Positions 1 to 9,205 of a stretch of DNA of 64,000 nucleotides are shown here, in pieces (the first letter of the stretch is position 1; each line of letters begins with the position of its first letter). The position numbers and the translations under genes are program-made. The stretch spans positions 186,001 to 250,000 of the forward strand of contig NZ_CANMFT010000004.1 in the NCBI RefSeq assembly GCF_947497285.1, in the 5' to 3' direction. Under the pieces are notes generated by a model. It was not told the DNA's origin. It saw only the letters and a list, made by a program, of their open reading frames with translations, and did no database searches. The stretch comes from an uncultured Aliiroseovarius sp. GTDB lineage: Bacteria; Pseudomonadota; Alphaproteobacteria; Rhodobacterales; Rhodobacteraceae.

Positions 1-15
1 GCGCAGAGGTAAAAG

Positions 16-885
16 ATGATCGGTTTCGTCGGTATTGCGTTGATCTTCGTTATGGTTTTCGGCGGCTACCTTGCTGCGGGCGGCAAGATGGGGATCATCC
101 TCAAATCGCTTCCCTTCGAATTCACCATGATCGGGGGGGCCGCGGCGGGCGCTTTTGTCATTTCCAACGACATGGCAGCAATCAAACACACAATGAAAGA
201 CATCGGGAAGGTGTTCAAGGGTCCCAAATGGACACACGAAGACTACAAAGACTTGCTGTGCCTGCTGTTTGAGTTGATACGACAAGCCCGGCAAAACGCT
301 GTGGCGCTTGAAGAGCATATTGAGAATCCATCCGAAAGCACCATCTTTTCTCGTTATCCCAAGATCTTGGAGGACGCCGAAGCGGTAAACCTAATCTGTG
401 ACACCCTCCGTTCGGCCTCCATGAATTATGATGATCCCCATCAAGTCGAGGAGGTTTTGGAAAAGCGCATGGATGCAAACCTGCACCATGCACTGCATTC
501 CAGCCATGCCCTTCAGACTGTTGCAGACGGTTTGCCTGCCCTTGGCATTGTCGCTGCTGTTCTCGGGGTGATCAAAACAATGGGGTCGATTGATCAGCCA
601 CCCGAAATCCTTGGCAAGATGATCGGGGGGGCACTGGTCGGGACCTTTCTTGGCGTTTTTCTGGCTTATGGGTTGGTTGGGCCGTTTTCAGCCAAGGTCA
701 AAACAGTGGTCGAGGAAGATGCCCACTTCTACCAGCTTATCCGTGAAGTGCTGGTGGCAAATCTCTACAACCATTCTGTCAACATCTGCATCGAGGTGGG
801 CCGCCAGAACACACCGGGACATCACCGGCCCAGCTACTCTGACCTTGAGGAAGCGTTAAAAGAGGTCAAACAAGCGGCGGCATGA
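16..885 (+). CDS. motA: Flagellar motor stator protein MotA
   Basis: This is the proton-channel stator subunit that, with MotB, drives flagellar rotation from the inner membrane. The 289-residue protein has the MotA layout: two N-terminal membrane segments (about 3-20 and 33-50), a large charged cytoplasmic loop, and two further segments (about 165-190 and 203-225). The conserved prolines of the channel are visible at P174 (in DGLPALGIV) and P223 (in GPFSAK), and the loop carries arginines near 89-92 and glutamates near 99-100, as in the rotor-contacting region of the family. An AGAGGT ribosome site precedes the ATG. Its stop overlaps the next start (ATGA), so the two genes are translationally coupled. 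No motB lies inside the window. Confidence 0.95.
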   Translation: MIGFVGIALIFVMVFGGYLAAGGKMGIILKSLPFEFTMIGGAAAGAFVISNDMAAIKHTMKDIGKVFKGPKWTHEDYKDLLCLLFELIRQARQNAVALEEHIENPSESTIFSRYPKILEDAEAVNLICDTLRSASMNYDDPHQVEEVLEKRMDANLHHALHSSHALQTVADGLPALGIVAAVLGVIKTMGSIDQPPEILGKMIGGALVGTFLGVFLAYGLVGPFSAKVKTVVEEDAHFYQLIREVLVANLYNHSVNICIEVGRQNTPGHHRPSYSDLEEALKEVKQAAA

Positions 886-3140
886 TTACGATGGTTCGCC
901 TTTTCCTGGCCACTCTTCTGTTAGCGCCGACGCTGTCGGAAGCACGCGAGATAGTTGTCCGCTCGGGCGAGCATGCAGATTTCTCAAGGCTGGTGATCTA
1001 TACAGACACCAATGACGTGGCCGAGTTCAACCAAACGCCAAAAGGCTATGTCCTGTCGACGAAGGACCCAAGCAACACGTTCAATACCAAGCGTGTCTTT
1101 GAGAAGATTCCCAGAACCCGCATTTCTGCCGTCTTCAGCGCTCAAGACGGCAGTTTAAAGATCATCGCAGATTGTGATTGCCATGCCAAAACGGAACGAC
1201 TGCCTGGTGGCCCGTATGTCATTGATATCTTTGATGGTCCCAGCGGTAAAAATCCAGAAACCTTGGTCGCTCACAGCAAGCGTGACGCGCCTGCGCAATC
1301 TCCAGCGACAAGCCTTACGCCAAGTGCCGTTCGGCTGGGATTGCCGATTGGGCAGACCTCGTCTGACAAGCCCGAGGAGGCAAGCACCAAAGACACGATC
1401 GCGGAAAGACCTTCCAAAGATGCCGATGAAGCCGCTGCGGTTCAAACTACAGACCGCTTGACCGAAGACACGCTCTTGGCTCAGCTTTCGCGCGCTGCGG
1501 CCCAAGGCTTGGTCAGCACCTCGGTCGACCAACTCCTTCCTGTTGCAGACACTGACGCGCCGGGCCTTACGAGTGCTGAACCACCCGATGTGCCCGCGCC
1601 GGAAACAGTCCTGGTTACTCCAGACGACCATATCGCGATTCAGACTGCCGTAGATCGAGAGGCCAACAGCAATCTCGGGCATACTATGGTCACAGAAAAT
1701 GGCGTTCGTTGTCTGGACGCGGACGCTTTTGCAATCGCGCACTGGGCCACAAACGAGGGGAGAGAACTTGATTTCTCGTCTCAAAGGGCCGAGCTGTTTG
1801 GCGAATTTGATCGCTTGAATGAAACAGCCCTGAACCGGCTTGTCCGCAACCAAATTTATCTCACTCTGGGTGCAGAAGCCCTATCCTATCTATCTGCTTT
1901 CCCTAACGAAATCTCTGAACACGCTGTTTTGATTGCCATGGCCGAAGTCATGGACCAAGGTGAGTCATCACACTCTGAATTCTTGGCACCCCAACTAATC
2001 TGTGACGGTGAGGTCGCGCTTTGGGCAGTGCTTGCTCAGCCCGCGCTTCGTGCCGGAACTGAAATCAATTCTTCTGGGATTCTTCGAGCTTTCTCGGCCC
2101 TACCCACGCATCTACGAACGCATTTAGGACCTTTACTGGTCGAGAAATTCCTTTCTGGCGCAGACCGTGCGACCGCACATGAGATCAATCAGGTATTGGA
2201 GCGCACTCAAATTGAAGACCTCCACCCGCCTTCGCTCTCAAATGCGCGGTTGCAAGTACTTGAAGGGGACAAGCATCGTGGCCTTCAACAGCTTGAAAAC
2301 ATAATCAATGCTGATGTCGATACAGCGGCGGAGGCTATGCTTCTCAATGTCGACACTTTGATCGCCTCGGATGAAGGCATACCAGAACGTACATTGGAGC
2401 TCCTTTCGACACTCACCTATGAAAACCGCGCCACAGAAATTGGATCCGAACTGGCACATGCCGAAATTCGCGCTCTTGCTCATGTCGGGCGGATAGAACA
2501 AGCTTTTGACGCATATCAGGCACTAGAAAGCCCCGACTTTGAAGCGCGCGCGCAGTTGCTTGCGACGCTGGCGCAGGCCTTGACTGAAAAGGCTTCTGAT
2601 GCCGTCTTCCTGCGATTTGCCTTGTCTTCTGACAGGTGGACGGATGCGACCAACAGCGCTCGCTTTGCAATCGCACAAAGGCTGTCTCGGCTCGGGTTCG
2701 CGGAGCCGGCAAAGCAAATGGTGCTGCTTGACCAGCAGCCCCCCGACAAAAACGAGCGAATTCTCATCGCGCGTTCAGCTTTGACCGAAGGGCGTCCTGA
2801 GGTTGCACTCGGCTATCTTGCGGGTCTCGACAGCCCGGACGCGCTGGAATTGCGAGCGGCCTCGCTTTCTGGATTGGGTCGCCACGAGGATGCGGCAGAG
2901 CTTTTTGCGATCTTGCAGAAACCGGACGCAAGGCTTTCAGAGCTATGGCGATCTGGTACCTGGGCCGCATTGGGCCGCTCACCGAACGAAACGCTTGCTG
3001 CCACTGCGTCGCTCGCCAGTTCAAGCGATGCGCAACTGGCTGATGCGACCACACTTTCTGCCTATCAGTCTTTGTTAACTGCAAGTGCCGGGGCAAGGAC
3101 GACGCTGGATCGGTTGCTAGCTGAATTCCCGACACCCTAA
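882..3140 (+). CDS. Large periplasmic protein of the flagellar locus, repeat-rich, function unknown
   Basis: I do not recognise a named family. The 752-residue protein starts with a clear signal peptide (about residues 1-22, ending SEA), so it should be exported. Residues about 23-125 look like a beta-rich domain; residues about 130-280 are a low-complexity Ser/Thr/Pro/Asp linker; the remaining 450 residues are alanine- and leucine-rich helices in TPR/Sel1-like periodicity. It overlaps motA by 4 bases (ATGA) and is followed by a lytic transglycosylase and flhA. The context suggests a periplasmic stator-associated or assembly factor, analogous in position to MotC-type proteins of rhizobia, but no homology to these was established. 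ATG 891 is an alternative start. Confidence 0.75.
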   Translation: MITMVRLFLATLLLAPTLSEAREIVVRSGEHADFSRLVIYTDTNDVAEFNQTPKGYVLSTKDPSNTFNTKRVFEKIPRTRISAVFSAQDGSLKIIADCDCHAKTERLPGGPYVIDIFDGPSGKNPETLVAHSKRDAPAQSPATSLTPSAVRLGLPIGQTSSDKPEEASTKDTIAERPSKDADEAAAVQTTDRLTEDTLLAQLSRAAAQGLVSTSVDQLLPVADTDAPGLTSAEPPDVPAPETVLVTPDDHIAIQTAVDREANSNLGHTMVTENGVRCLDADAFAIAHWATNEGRELDFSSQRAELFGEFDRLNETALNRLVRNQIYLTLGAEALSYLSAFPNEISEHAVLIAMAEVMDQGESSHSEFLAPQLICDGEVALWAVLAQPALRAGTEINSSGILRAFSALPTHLRTHLGPLLVEKFLSGADRATAHEINQVLERTQIEDLHPPSLSNARLQVLEGDKHRGLQQLENIINADVDTAAEAMLLNVDTLIASDEGIPERTLELLSTLTYENRATEIGSELAHAEIRALAHVGRIEQAFDAYQALESPDFEARAQLLATLAQALTEKASDAVFLRFALSSDRWTDATNSARFAIAQRLSRLGFAEPAKQMVLLDQQPPDKNERILIARSALTEGRPEVALGYLAGLDSPDALELRAASLSGLGRHEDAAELFAILQKPDARLSELWRSGTWAALGRSPNETLAATASLASSSDAQLADATTLSAYQSLLTASAGARTTLDRLLAEFPTP

Positions 3141-3206
3141 GTTGGGACATGGTTACCGCTTGTTAAGGGAGCATGCGTATTCTGGGCATCAAATCCGCAG
3201 CAAGAA

Positions 3207-4037
3207 TTGCGCAGCAACATGCCCGAAGCCCTTAAAGTATCTCCTTCGCTGTCTGGCGACCACAAACACAGCACATTATTGACCAGAATTGCATTGGCCT
3301 TGATGCCAATGATCATCTTTATCGCCAAGCTAACCGCAGCGCATGCCAGCACTTTTCAGACTGCAGCCTGTTATGACGCCGCTTATTTGGCGGCTGCCGA
3401 AACCGGTGTTCCCGTTTCGGTTCTGAAAACCATCACTCTGGTCGAAACAGGACGCAAGCAGACGGCCGCGCTGCAGCCCTGGCCCTGGACGGTCAATATG
3501 GAAGGAACGGGGGTTTGGTTTGACACTTTCGAAGAGGCAGAAAGCTATGTTCAAACCCATTTGTCGCGTGGAGCGGAAAGCTTTGATGTTGGTTGCTTCC
3601 AGATCAACTACAAATGGCACCGACAACACTTCACGTCGATAAGTGAGATGTTCGACCCCCTGCCCAATGCGCGCTATGCAGCGCGCTTCCTTCTTGAGTT
3701 ACATCAAGAGTTTGGGACGTGGGATGCTGCTGCTGGAGCTTACCACTCGCGCACGCCACAGCACGCGACAACCTACAAGGCGAAGTTCCGAACGCTGCGC
3801 CGTCAGTTTCTGGCTGAAGATGGAGTCCCGATCCGGCTTGCACATAATCGACAGTTGCGAACAGGACCAGTGGCTCCGACTGGCCACGCCCGCGACATCG
3901 TTCCACGGCAAAATGACTTTCCGTTACTACAAAGAAACGCCGGTTCAACCACACTCGGCTCGCTTGCCCCGATCAGTGGCGCCTTGGCTGCAACAAGCCT
4001 GTTTTCAGAACGAAGCGGTCAGGGGTTGTGGAAATGA
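3207..4037 (+). CDS. sltF: Flagellar lytic transglycosylase, SltF-like
   Basis: Probable peptidoglycan lytic transglycosylase that opens the wall for the flagellar rod. It has a signal-peptide-like N-terminus (hydrophobic stretch ending AAHAS) and an SLT domain: the catalytic glutamate lies in TLVETGRKQ, followed by the DVGCFQINYKWH and AAGAYHS motifs of the goose-lysozyme-like fold. The C-terminal 60 residues are low-complexity. The SltF assignment comes from similar size and position to the Rhodobacter sphaeroides flagellar enzyme, which is family knowledge rather than a direct match. The open frame begins at a TTG; ATG 3219 is in frame and more likely. Neither has a strong ribosome site. 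The end overlaps flhA. Confidence 0.75.
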   Translation: MRSNMPEALKVSPSLSGDHKHSTLLTRIALALMPMIIFIAKLTAAHASTFQTAACYDAAYLAAAETGVPVSVLKTITLVETGRKQTAALQPWPWTVNMEGTGVWFDTFEEAESYVQTHLSRGAESFDVGCFQINYKWHRQHFTSISEMFDPLPNARYAARFLLELHQEFGTWDAAAGAYHSRTPQHATTYKAKFRTLRRQFLAEDGVPIRLAHNRQLRTGPVAPTGHARDIVPRQNDFPLLQRNAGSTTLGSLAPISGALAATSLFSERSGQGLWK

Positions 4038-6115
4038 TCCTGGTTCAGAAGATTTTTCACCCGACCATTTTGCTCGCTCTGGCACTAATGGCCATTATCG
4101 TAATGATGATCTTGCCGATGCCAGCCTGGGTTTTGGATGTCGGTCTGGCCGCATCGTTTGCCTTGGCCATTCTCATGTTCACCGTAACGTTGTTCATTGA
4201 ACGGCCGCTGGATTTCTCGGCCTTCCCGACCGTTCTTCTTGCTTCGCTGATGTTGCGATTGTCCCTGAATGTATCGTCTACGAAGTTGATCATCGGGCAA
4301 GGTCACACTGGCACTTCAGCCGCCGGAAGCGTTATCGAAGGGTTCGCGAGCTTTGTGATGGGTGGGAGCGTTCTGCTGGGGCTCGTGGTGTTCTGCGTTC
4401 TGCTGATCGTGAATTTCATCGTAATCACGAAAGGCGCCGCGCGCATGGCCGAAGTCGGTGCGCGTTTCGCGCTTGATGGCATGCCCGGCAAACAATTGGC
4501 GATCGACAGCGACATGTCCGCGGGTGCTATTGACCACACCGAGGCCAAGGCTCGCCGTGAACGCGAGCAGGCTGAAACCACGTTTTTCGGATCGCTGGAC
4601 GGGGCCTCGAAATTCGTCAAAGGCGATGCGGTGGCAGGTTTGCTGATCACCGCCTTGAATTTGGTGATGGGGCTGCTGATCGGCGTGGTTGTCCACGATA
4701 TGGAGATCGGCCGCGCCTTTCAAACCTACGCAATCCTGACGGTCGGCGACGGGCTTGTGACTCAGATCCCGGCGGTCGTCATTTCAATCGCTTCAGCCCT
4801 GCTATTGGCGCGCGGGGGCACTTCTGGTTCGACCGATCTAGCGTTGTTTTCGCAATTGGGCAAATACCCATCAGCGCTGGCAACTGTGGCCGTCTTGATG
4901 GCACTTTTCGGATTGGTTCCGGGCTTGCCATTCATCCCGTTTATCTTGGGTGCAATGGCTTTGGCCGCCGCCGCATGGAAGGGCCATCAAATTCTGAAGA
5001 AAGAGGCTGAAAACACCGCTGCGGAAACGTTGGATGACAGCACCATGCCACGCAAGGAAAGTATGGGCGATATATTGGATCTTGACGACATCCATGTTGA
5101 ATTTGCGCCCGATCTCGTATCGATGGTGTTGGATCCTTCGACCGGACTAGACGCCCGCATATCAAGCATCCGCAACCATATCGCCGGTGCTTTCGGCTTG
5201 ATCCTGCCAGAAATCCGACTGACCGATGACAGCATGCTTCCGCCCGGCACCTACGCCATCAAGATTCAAGGCATCGAACAGGCGCGCAGCAGGCTGATTC
5301 CGGACAAGACATTGGTTATTCTGGCTGGCGATGGTGACGACATCCCCGCCGGAGAGGACGTGAAGGAGCCGGTCTATGGTGCGCCTGCCCGCTGGGTAAG
5401 CGAAGACGACCAAGAAGAAGCAGCCCTTTCTGGCTGCGCCGTCATCGCCCCGTCCGAAGTATTGGCCACGCATCTTCTTGAGGTGATGAAACGAAACTTT
5501 CCGCGTTTGCTCGGGCTTAAGGCGCTGCGGCGTTTGCTGGACGAGTTTGTCAATCTTTCAGACCCCGCCCGCGCCGAGGCCAACCGCCGTTTGCTGGAGG
5601 AACTGATCCCCGACAAGGTGCCCTTGGATCTACTGCATTCCGTGCTCAGACTGCTTCTGGAAGAGCGCGTGTCAATTCGCAACCTGCCCGTCATTTTGGA
5701 AAGTGTCGCAGAGGCCAAGCCCGTCTTCGGATCACCAGAAGCCATCTGTGAATACGTCCGGCAACGTCTTGGGTTCCAGCTGATTGCCGACCTGAAACGA
5801 GAGGACGGCACCGTTCCTCTGGTTCAACTGGCCCCGGAATGGGAAGAAAGATTTCAAGCCCACCAACTGGACGGCGACCGGGGCAATGACGTCGCACTTC
5901 CACCGGAAGAGTTCAACAAACTGGCAAATTCGGTTGCGGACCGGATCGCACGCGCCGGCGAAAACGGTATCTACCCAGCGGTTGTCACCTCATCACGCCG
6001 GCGCCGGTTTTTGCGCACGGTTCTATCTGCAAAGGGAATTGCGAATCCCGTTCTATCGTTCGAGGAAATCGGAACTGAAGCGCGCCCCTCTTTGGTCGGC
6101 ATGATTTCAGCGTGA
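4034..6115 (+). CDS. flhA: Flagellar type III export protein FlhA
   Basis: FlhA is the largest component of the flagellar protein-export gate; its membrane part conducts protons and its cytoplasmic ring docks chaperone-substrate complexes. The 693-residue sequence shows about eight membrane segments in the first 330 residues, including the FHIPEP-type conserved stretch around LASLMLRLSLNVSSTKLII and the cytoplasmic loop GMPGKQLAIDSDMSAG. A soluble C-terminal domain fills residues about 345-693. I chose ATG 4034 because it overlaps the sltF stop (ATGA); a GTG at 4028 is possible. The stop overlaps the fliR GTG start. Full length for the family. Confidence 0.97.
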   Translation: MILVQKIFHPTILLALALMAIIVMMILPMPAWVLDVGLAASFALAILMFTVTLFIERPLDFSAFPTVLLASLMLRLSLNVSSTKLIIGQGHTGTSAAGSVIEGFASFVMGGSVLLGLVVFCVLLIVNFIVITKGAARMAEVGARFALDGMPGKQLAIDSDMSAGAIDHTEAKARREREQAETTFFGSLDGASKFVKGDAVAGLLITALNLVMGLLIGVVVHDMEIGRAFQTYAILTVGDGLVTQIPAVVISIASALLLARGGTSGSTDLALFSQLGKYPSALATVAVLMALFGLVPGLPFIPFILGAMALAAAAWKGHQILKKEAENTAAETLDDSTMPRKESMGDILDLDDIHVEFAPDLVSMVLDPSTGLDARISSIRNHIAGAFGLILPEIRLTDDSMLPPGTYAIKIQGIEQARSRLIPDKTLVILAGDGDDIPAGEDVKEPVYGAPARWVSEDDQEEAALSGCAVIAPSEVLATHLLEVMKRNFPRLLGLKALRRLLDEFVNLSDPARAEANRRLLEELIPDKVPLDLLHSVLRLLLEERVSIRNLPVILESVAEAKPVFGSPEAICEYVRQRLGFQLIADLKREDGTVPLVQLAPEWEERFQAHQLDGDRGNDVALPPEEFNKLANSVADRIARAGENGIYPAVVTSSRRRRFLRTVLSAKGIANPVLSFEEIGTEARPSLVGMISA

Positions 6116-6885
6116 CTGAGGCGCTTGCATATATCTCGGACTTGGCTTCGGGCTTTTTGGTGGTCGGTTTCATCGTGTTCCTGCGGGTCGGTGCTGCGAT
6201 GGCATTGTTGCCTGTCTTCGGTGAAAGATCGGTGCCACCGCGCGTGCGGTTGGGCCTTGCTCTTGCCTTCAGCCTGATCGTCGCCCCGGCAGTCGCATCC
6301 GACATCGGCGTCACGATCGAGCCCCAAGCCCAGATGCTGTTGCTCGCCTCGGAACCTATTATCGGGCTGGCATTTGGGTTGGTCTTGCGACTTGTGATCA
6401 TGAGCCTTCAGATCGCAGGCAGTATTGCAGCACAGTCCACGTCGCTTGCACAATTGATGGGGGGCGCGAATGCCGACCCTCAACCTGCGCTTGGGCATGT
6501 TTTGCTGATCGCCGGGCTAGCCTTGGCGGCAATGATGGGTCTGCATGTCAGGATCGCCGAGGGCTTCATCCTGTCCTATCGCGCCTTCCCCCCAGGTGTA
6601 TTTCCGGCCGCACAGGCTTTTTCGAACTGGGGCCTCACGCACATTGCTCAGGCTTTCACCTTAGCGTTCACTCTGGCCGCGCCCTTCGTGATCGTGTCAT
6701 TGCTCTACAATGTCGCCCTGGGTGTCATTAACCGCGCGATGCCCCAATTGATGGTGGCCTTCGTGGGGGCGCCGGCCATCACTGCGGGGGGCTTGATCCT
6801 TTTGTTCTTAACGACCCCTTTGCTGCTGCCCATCTGGCGCGCAGCGCTGGCGGCCGCACTCTCTGATCCGTTCGGAGGCTGGTGA
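6112..6885 (+). CDS. fliR: Flagellar export gate protein FliR
   Basis: FliR is an integral membrane component of the flagellar type III export gate, assembling with FliP and FliQ. The 257-residue protein is almost entirely hydrophobic, with about six membrane helices and the family-typical segments FLRVGAAMALLPVFGER near the N-terminus and LYNVALGVINRAMPQLMV near residue 205. Translation starts at a GTG that overlaps the flhA stop (GTGA). The stop overlaps the flhB ATG by one base. No fliP or fliQ is in the window, so the gate genes are split here. Confidence 0.95.
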   Translation: MTEALAYISDLASGFLVVGFIVFLRVGAAMALLPVFGERSVPPRVRLGLALAFSLIVAPAVASDIGVTIEPQAQMLLLASEPIIGLAFGLVLRLVIMSLQIAGSIAAQSTSLAQLMGGANADPQPALGHVLLIAGLALAAMMGLHVRIAEGFILSYRAFPPGVFPAAQAFSNWGLTHIAQAFTLAFTLAAPFVIVSLLYNVALGVINRAMPQLMVAFVGAPAITAGGLILLFLTTPLLLPIWRAALAAALSDPFGGW

Positions 6886-7985
6886 TGTCCGACACGGAAG
6901 ACGACGACAGCAAACAACACGAGCCGACACAAAAGAAGCTGGACGATGCGCGAAAACGTGGCGAAGTTGCCCGTTCATCCGATCTGAACACCGCCATGTC
7001 TTATCTTGTCCTGCTCCTACTGGCGATGAGCATTGGCGCGGCGTCGTTGAAAGGTGTGGGCGCGCTTTTGGCAGGCATGCTGGCGCGCGCTGACACGCTT
7101 GCAAGCGATGTGTTCCGAGGGGGTGGGAGCGACCTGTCCGCCGCGTTGCTGCTGGGCGTTGGTGGCCAAATGGCCCCTTGGTTCATTGCGCCTGCCATTG
7201 CCGTATTGGTCCTGTCGATTGCGACGCGCAGCTTCGTTGTCGCGCCTGAGAAGGTTCAGCCCAAGCTCAACCGGCTGTCATTGCTTTCCAACGCGAAGAA
7301 CAAATTCGGTCGATCCGGTTTGTTCGAATTTTTCAAGAGCTTCGTCAAACTCACCATCTACACCGTGGTGCTGGGCGTTTTCATTTGGGTGAAGCTGCCT
7401 CAGATGCTGGCCAGTTTGTCGCTTAGCGCAGGGATGGCAACCGTCGTGCTGCTCAAACTTTGTGTCGCGTTCTTCAGTTTGGTGCTGCTGATCGCAATGA
7501 TCATCGGTGGAATTGATTTCATGTGGCAGCAGCAGGAACATACCCGCAAAAACCGCATGTCCCACAAAGAGCTGATGGACGAAATAAAGCAAAACGAAGG
7601 TGACCCCCATATGAAGCACCAGCGCCGGCAAAAGGGGTATGATATTGCGATGAACCAGATGCTGGCAGAGGTGCCCGAGGCAGATGTCATCGTTGTAAAC
7701 CCGACCCACTACGCCGTGGCGCTGAAATGGTCACGACTGCCCGGCGAAGCCCCGGTCTGTGTCGCAAAAGGGGTCGATGAAATTGCCGCCCGCATCCGCG
7801 AAGTCGCGGCAGAGCACGGAATTCCCATCCACCGTGATCCACCCACCGCGCGCGCGCTGCATGCCACAGTAGAGATCGGCGAACAAATCCCGCCAGACCA
7901 GTATCGGGCCGTTGCCGCAGCTATCCGGTTCGCCGAAAAAATGCGCAGCCGCGCGCGACGCTCTTTCGGGGGTGCGAATGACTGA
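6885..7985 (+). CDS. flhB: Flagellar export switch protein FlhB
   Basis: FlhB sets export specificity, switching from rod/hook to filament substrates after self-cleavage. The N-terminal 210 residues contain four membrane helices; the cytoplasmic domain carries the autocleavage motif NPTH (asparagine at about residue 272), followed by YAVALKW, as in all active FlhB/SctU proteins. The N-terminus is acidic and hydrophilic (SDTEDDDSKQHEPTQKK), and DARKRGEVARSSDL is a conserved entry motif. I place the start at ATG 6885, which shares one base with the fliR stop. The small gene after it begins 8 bases before the flhB stop. Confidence 0.97.
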   Translation: MSDTEDDDSKQHEPTQKKLDDARKRGEVARSSDLNTAMSYLVLLLLAMSIGAASLKGVGALLAGMLARADTLASDVFRGGGSDLSAALLLGVGGQMAPWFIAPAIAVLVLSIATRSFVVAPEKVQPKLNRLSLLSNAKNKFGRSGLFEFFKSFVKLTIYTVVLGVFIWVKLPQMLASLSLSAGMATVVLLKLCVAFFSLVLLIAMIIGGIDFMWQQQEHTRKNRMSHKELMDEIKQNEGDPHMKHQRRQKGYDIAMNQMLAEVPEADVIVVNPTHYAVALKWSRLPGEAPVCVAKGVDEIAARIREVAAEHGIPIHRDPPTARALHATVEIGEQIPPDQYRAVAAAIRFAEKMRSRARRSFGGAND

Positions 7986-8379
7986 TCAGCTATCAAAACT
8001 GCACAAGCTTTCGGCGATGAAATATGATCTGGCCATGTCAGATCTTACGCGTCACAATCAAAAGATACAGTCGCTGGAGGCGCAGATTTCGGATCTGCGA
8101 CGCCGCCTTTTCGACATCCCCAAAGGTGGTTCGCCAGGCGACGTGCCAATCGCAATGTCCAGCGGGTATTTCGACAAGTGGCAGCGGTGGGCAGAGGTGC
8201 AGATTATGCAACTGAACATTTCGTTGGCCCGCGCTCGCGCCGACCGCGAATCCTACCTTGCACAAGCCCGCGTTGCATTCGGACGCCGCAGCGCCACCGA
8301 GGCCTTGAAGGACAGGGCCGCACTGGAACGGCGGGTCAGGGTCGCAAAGGCCCTGGAACAAAGCGCGTCATCAAACTGA
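7978..8379 (+). CDS. Small coiled-coil protein ending the flagellar operon, FliJ-like candidate
   Basis: A 133-residue, hydrophilic, nearly all-helical protein rich in Arg, Ala, Gln and Leu with heptad-like spacing, broken only by a short loop with DIPKGGSPGDVP near residue 45. It has no signal peptide or membrane segment. It overlaps flhB by 8 bases and is the last gene of the flagellar run. Size, coiled-coil nature and position resemble FliJ, the export-gate general chaperone/ATPase stalk protein, but sequence identity to FliJ was not established, so this is inference. ATG 7978 is preferred over an upstream in-frame start deep inside flhB. Confidence 0.6.
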   Translation: MTDQLSKLHKLSAMKYDLAMSDLTRHNQKIQSLEAQISDLRRRLFDIPKGGSPGDVPIAMSSGYFDKWQRWAEVQIMQLNISLARARADRESYLAQARVAFGRRSATEALKDRAALERRVRVAKALEQSASSN

Positions 8380-8437
8380 AGAGCCGAGAAATCGCTTTCC
8401 TTTTGGGGAATGCCGGTCTATAGGCACGGCTTCAACC

Positions 8438-8467
8438 GCGGGACTTACACCCTTGGAGGAATCCCGC
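8438..8467 (+). promoter_or_regulatory. Inverted repeat in the rplY leader
   Basis: GCGGGA (8438-8443) and TCCCGC (8462-8467) can form a 6-bp stem with an 18-base loop in the transcript just upstream of rplY, ending 22 bases before the ATG. A TATAGG-like element lies nearby at about 8420-8425. It could be a leader structure or chance; there is no U-tract, so it is not a standard terminator. Confidence 0.25.
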
Positions 8468-8489
8468 TCAAACAAACTGGAGAATTTCC

Positions 8490-9149
8490 ATGGCAAAACA
8501 GATTCCTGATCTAGTCGCCACGGTACGGACGGGGACAGGCAAGGGGGCCGCTCGTCAAGCTCGCCGCGAAGGCTTGGTACCGGGTATCGTGTATGGTGGC
8601 GGTGTAGATCCGATGCCGATCAACATCCCCTTCAACGAGCTGCTGAAGAAGCTGAAATCTGGCCGCTTCCTTTCGACCCTTTGGAACCTGAAGGTTGAGG
8701 GCACAGATGATTTCCGCGTCATCTGCCGGAACGTTCAACGTGACGTGGTGAAGGACCTTCCGACACACCTTGACCTTATGCGTCTGCACCGCAACACGCG
8801 GATCAGCCTGTTCATTCACGTTGAGTTCACCAACGAAGAAGAAGCGCCTGGCTTGAAAAAAGGCGGCGTTCTTACCGTTGTGCGCCCGGAAGTCGAACTG
8901 AATGTCATGGCGGGTGAAATTCCCGATCAGATCGTTGTCGACCTCACGGGCCGCGAAGTCGGCGACGTCATTCACATCTCGGATGTCGATCTTCCCAAAG
9001 GCGCGAAAGTCACGGTTGATCGTGACTTCGTAATCGCCAACATTTCGGCGCCCAGCTCGCTGCGGTCTGCTGATGAGGACGAAGAAGAAGAGATTGAAGA
9101 GGTCGCAGCAGACGAAGTCGAAGCGACTGAAATGAAGTCTGAAGAATAA
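8490..9149 (+). CDS. rplY: 50S ribosomal protein L25/general stress protein Ctc
   Basis: Binds 5S rRNA in the large ribosomal subunit. The 219-residue protein is the long, CTC-type form: an N-terminal L25 domain (about 1-95, with [20 protein letters not shown]) followed by the TL5-type C-terminal beta domain (about 100-190) and a strongly acidic tail rich in Glu/Asp. A GGAG ribosome site sits 7 bases before the ATG. A rho-independent terminator follows directly, so it is probably a single-gene unit. In many alphaproteobacteria pth is next; here an opposed methyltransferase gene lies between them. Confidence 0.95.
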   Translation: MAKQIPDLVATVRTGTGKGAARQARREGLVPGIVYGGGVDPMPINIPFNELLKKLKSGRFLSTLWNLKVEGTDDFRVICRNVQRDVVKDLPTHLDLMRLHRNTRISLFIHVEFTNEEEAPGLKKGGVLTVVRPEVELNVMAGEIPDQIVVDLTGREVGDVIHISDVDLPKGAKVTVDRDFVIANISAPSSLRSADEDEEEEIEEVAADEVEATEMKSEE

Positions 9150-9173
9150 GATCGTCCGACTGGATGATTGGTA

Positions 9174-9200
9174 AGCGGGCCCCTTGGGGTCCGCTTTTTT
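9174..9200 (+). terminator. Rho-independent terminator after rplY
   Basis: The stem AGCGGgCCCC/GGGGtCCGCT with a TT loop is followed by TTTTTT, 24 bases after the rplY stop. It also lies just beyond the stop of the opposed FkbM gene and may serve both directions. Confidence 0.85.
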
Positions 9201-9205
9201 GTGAC

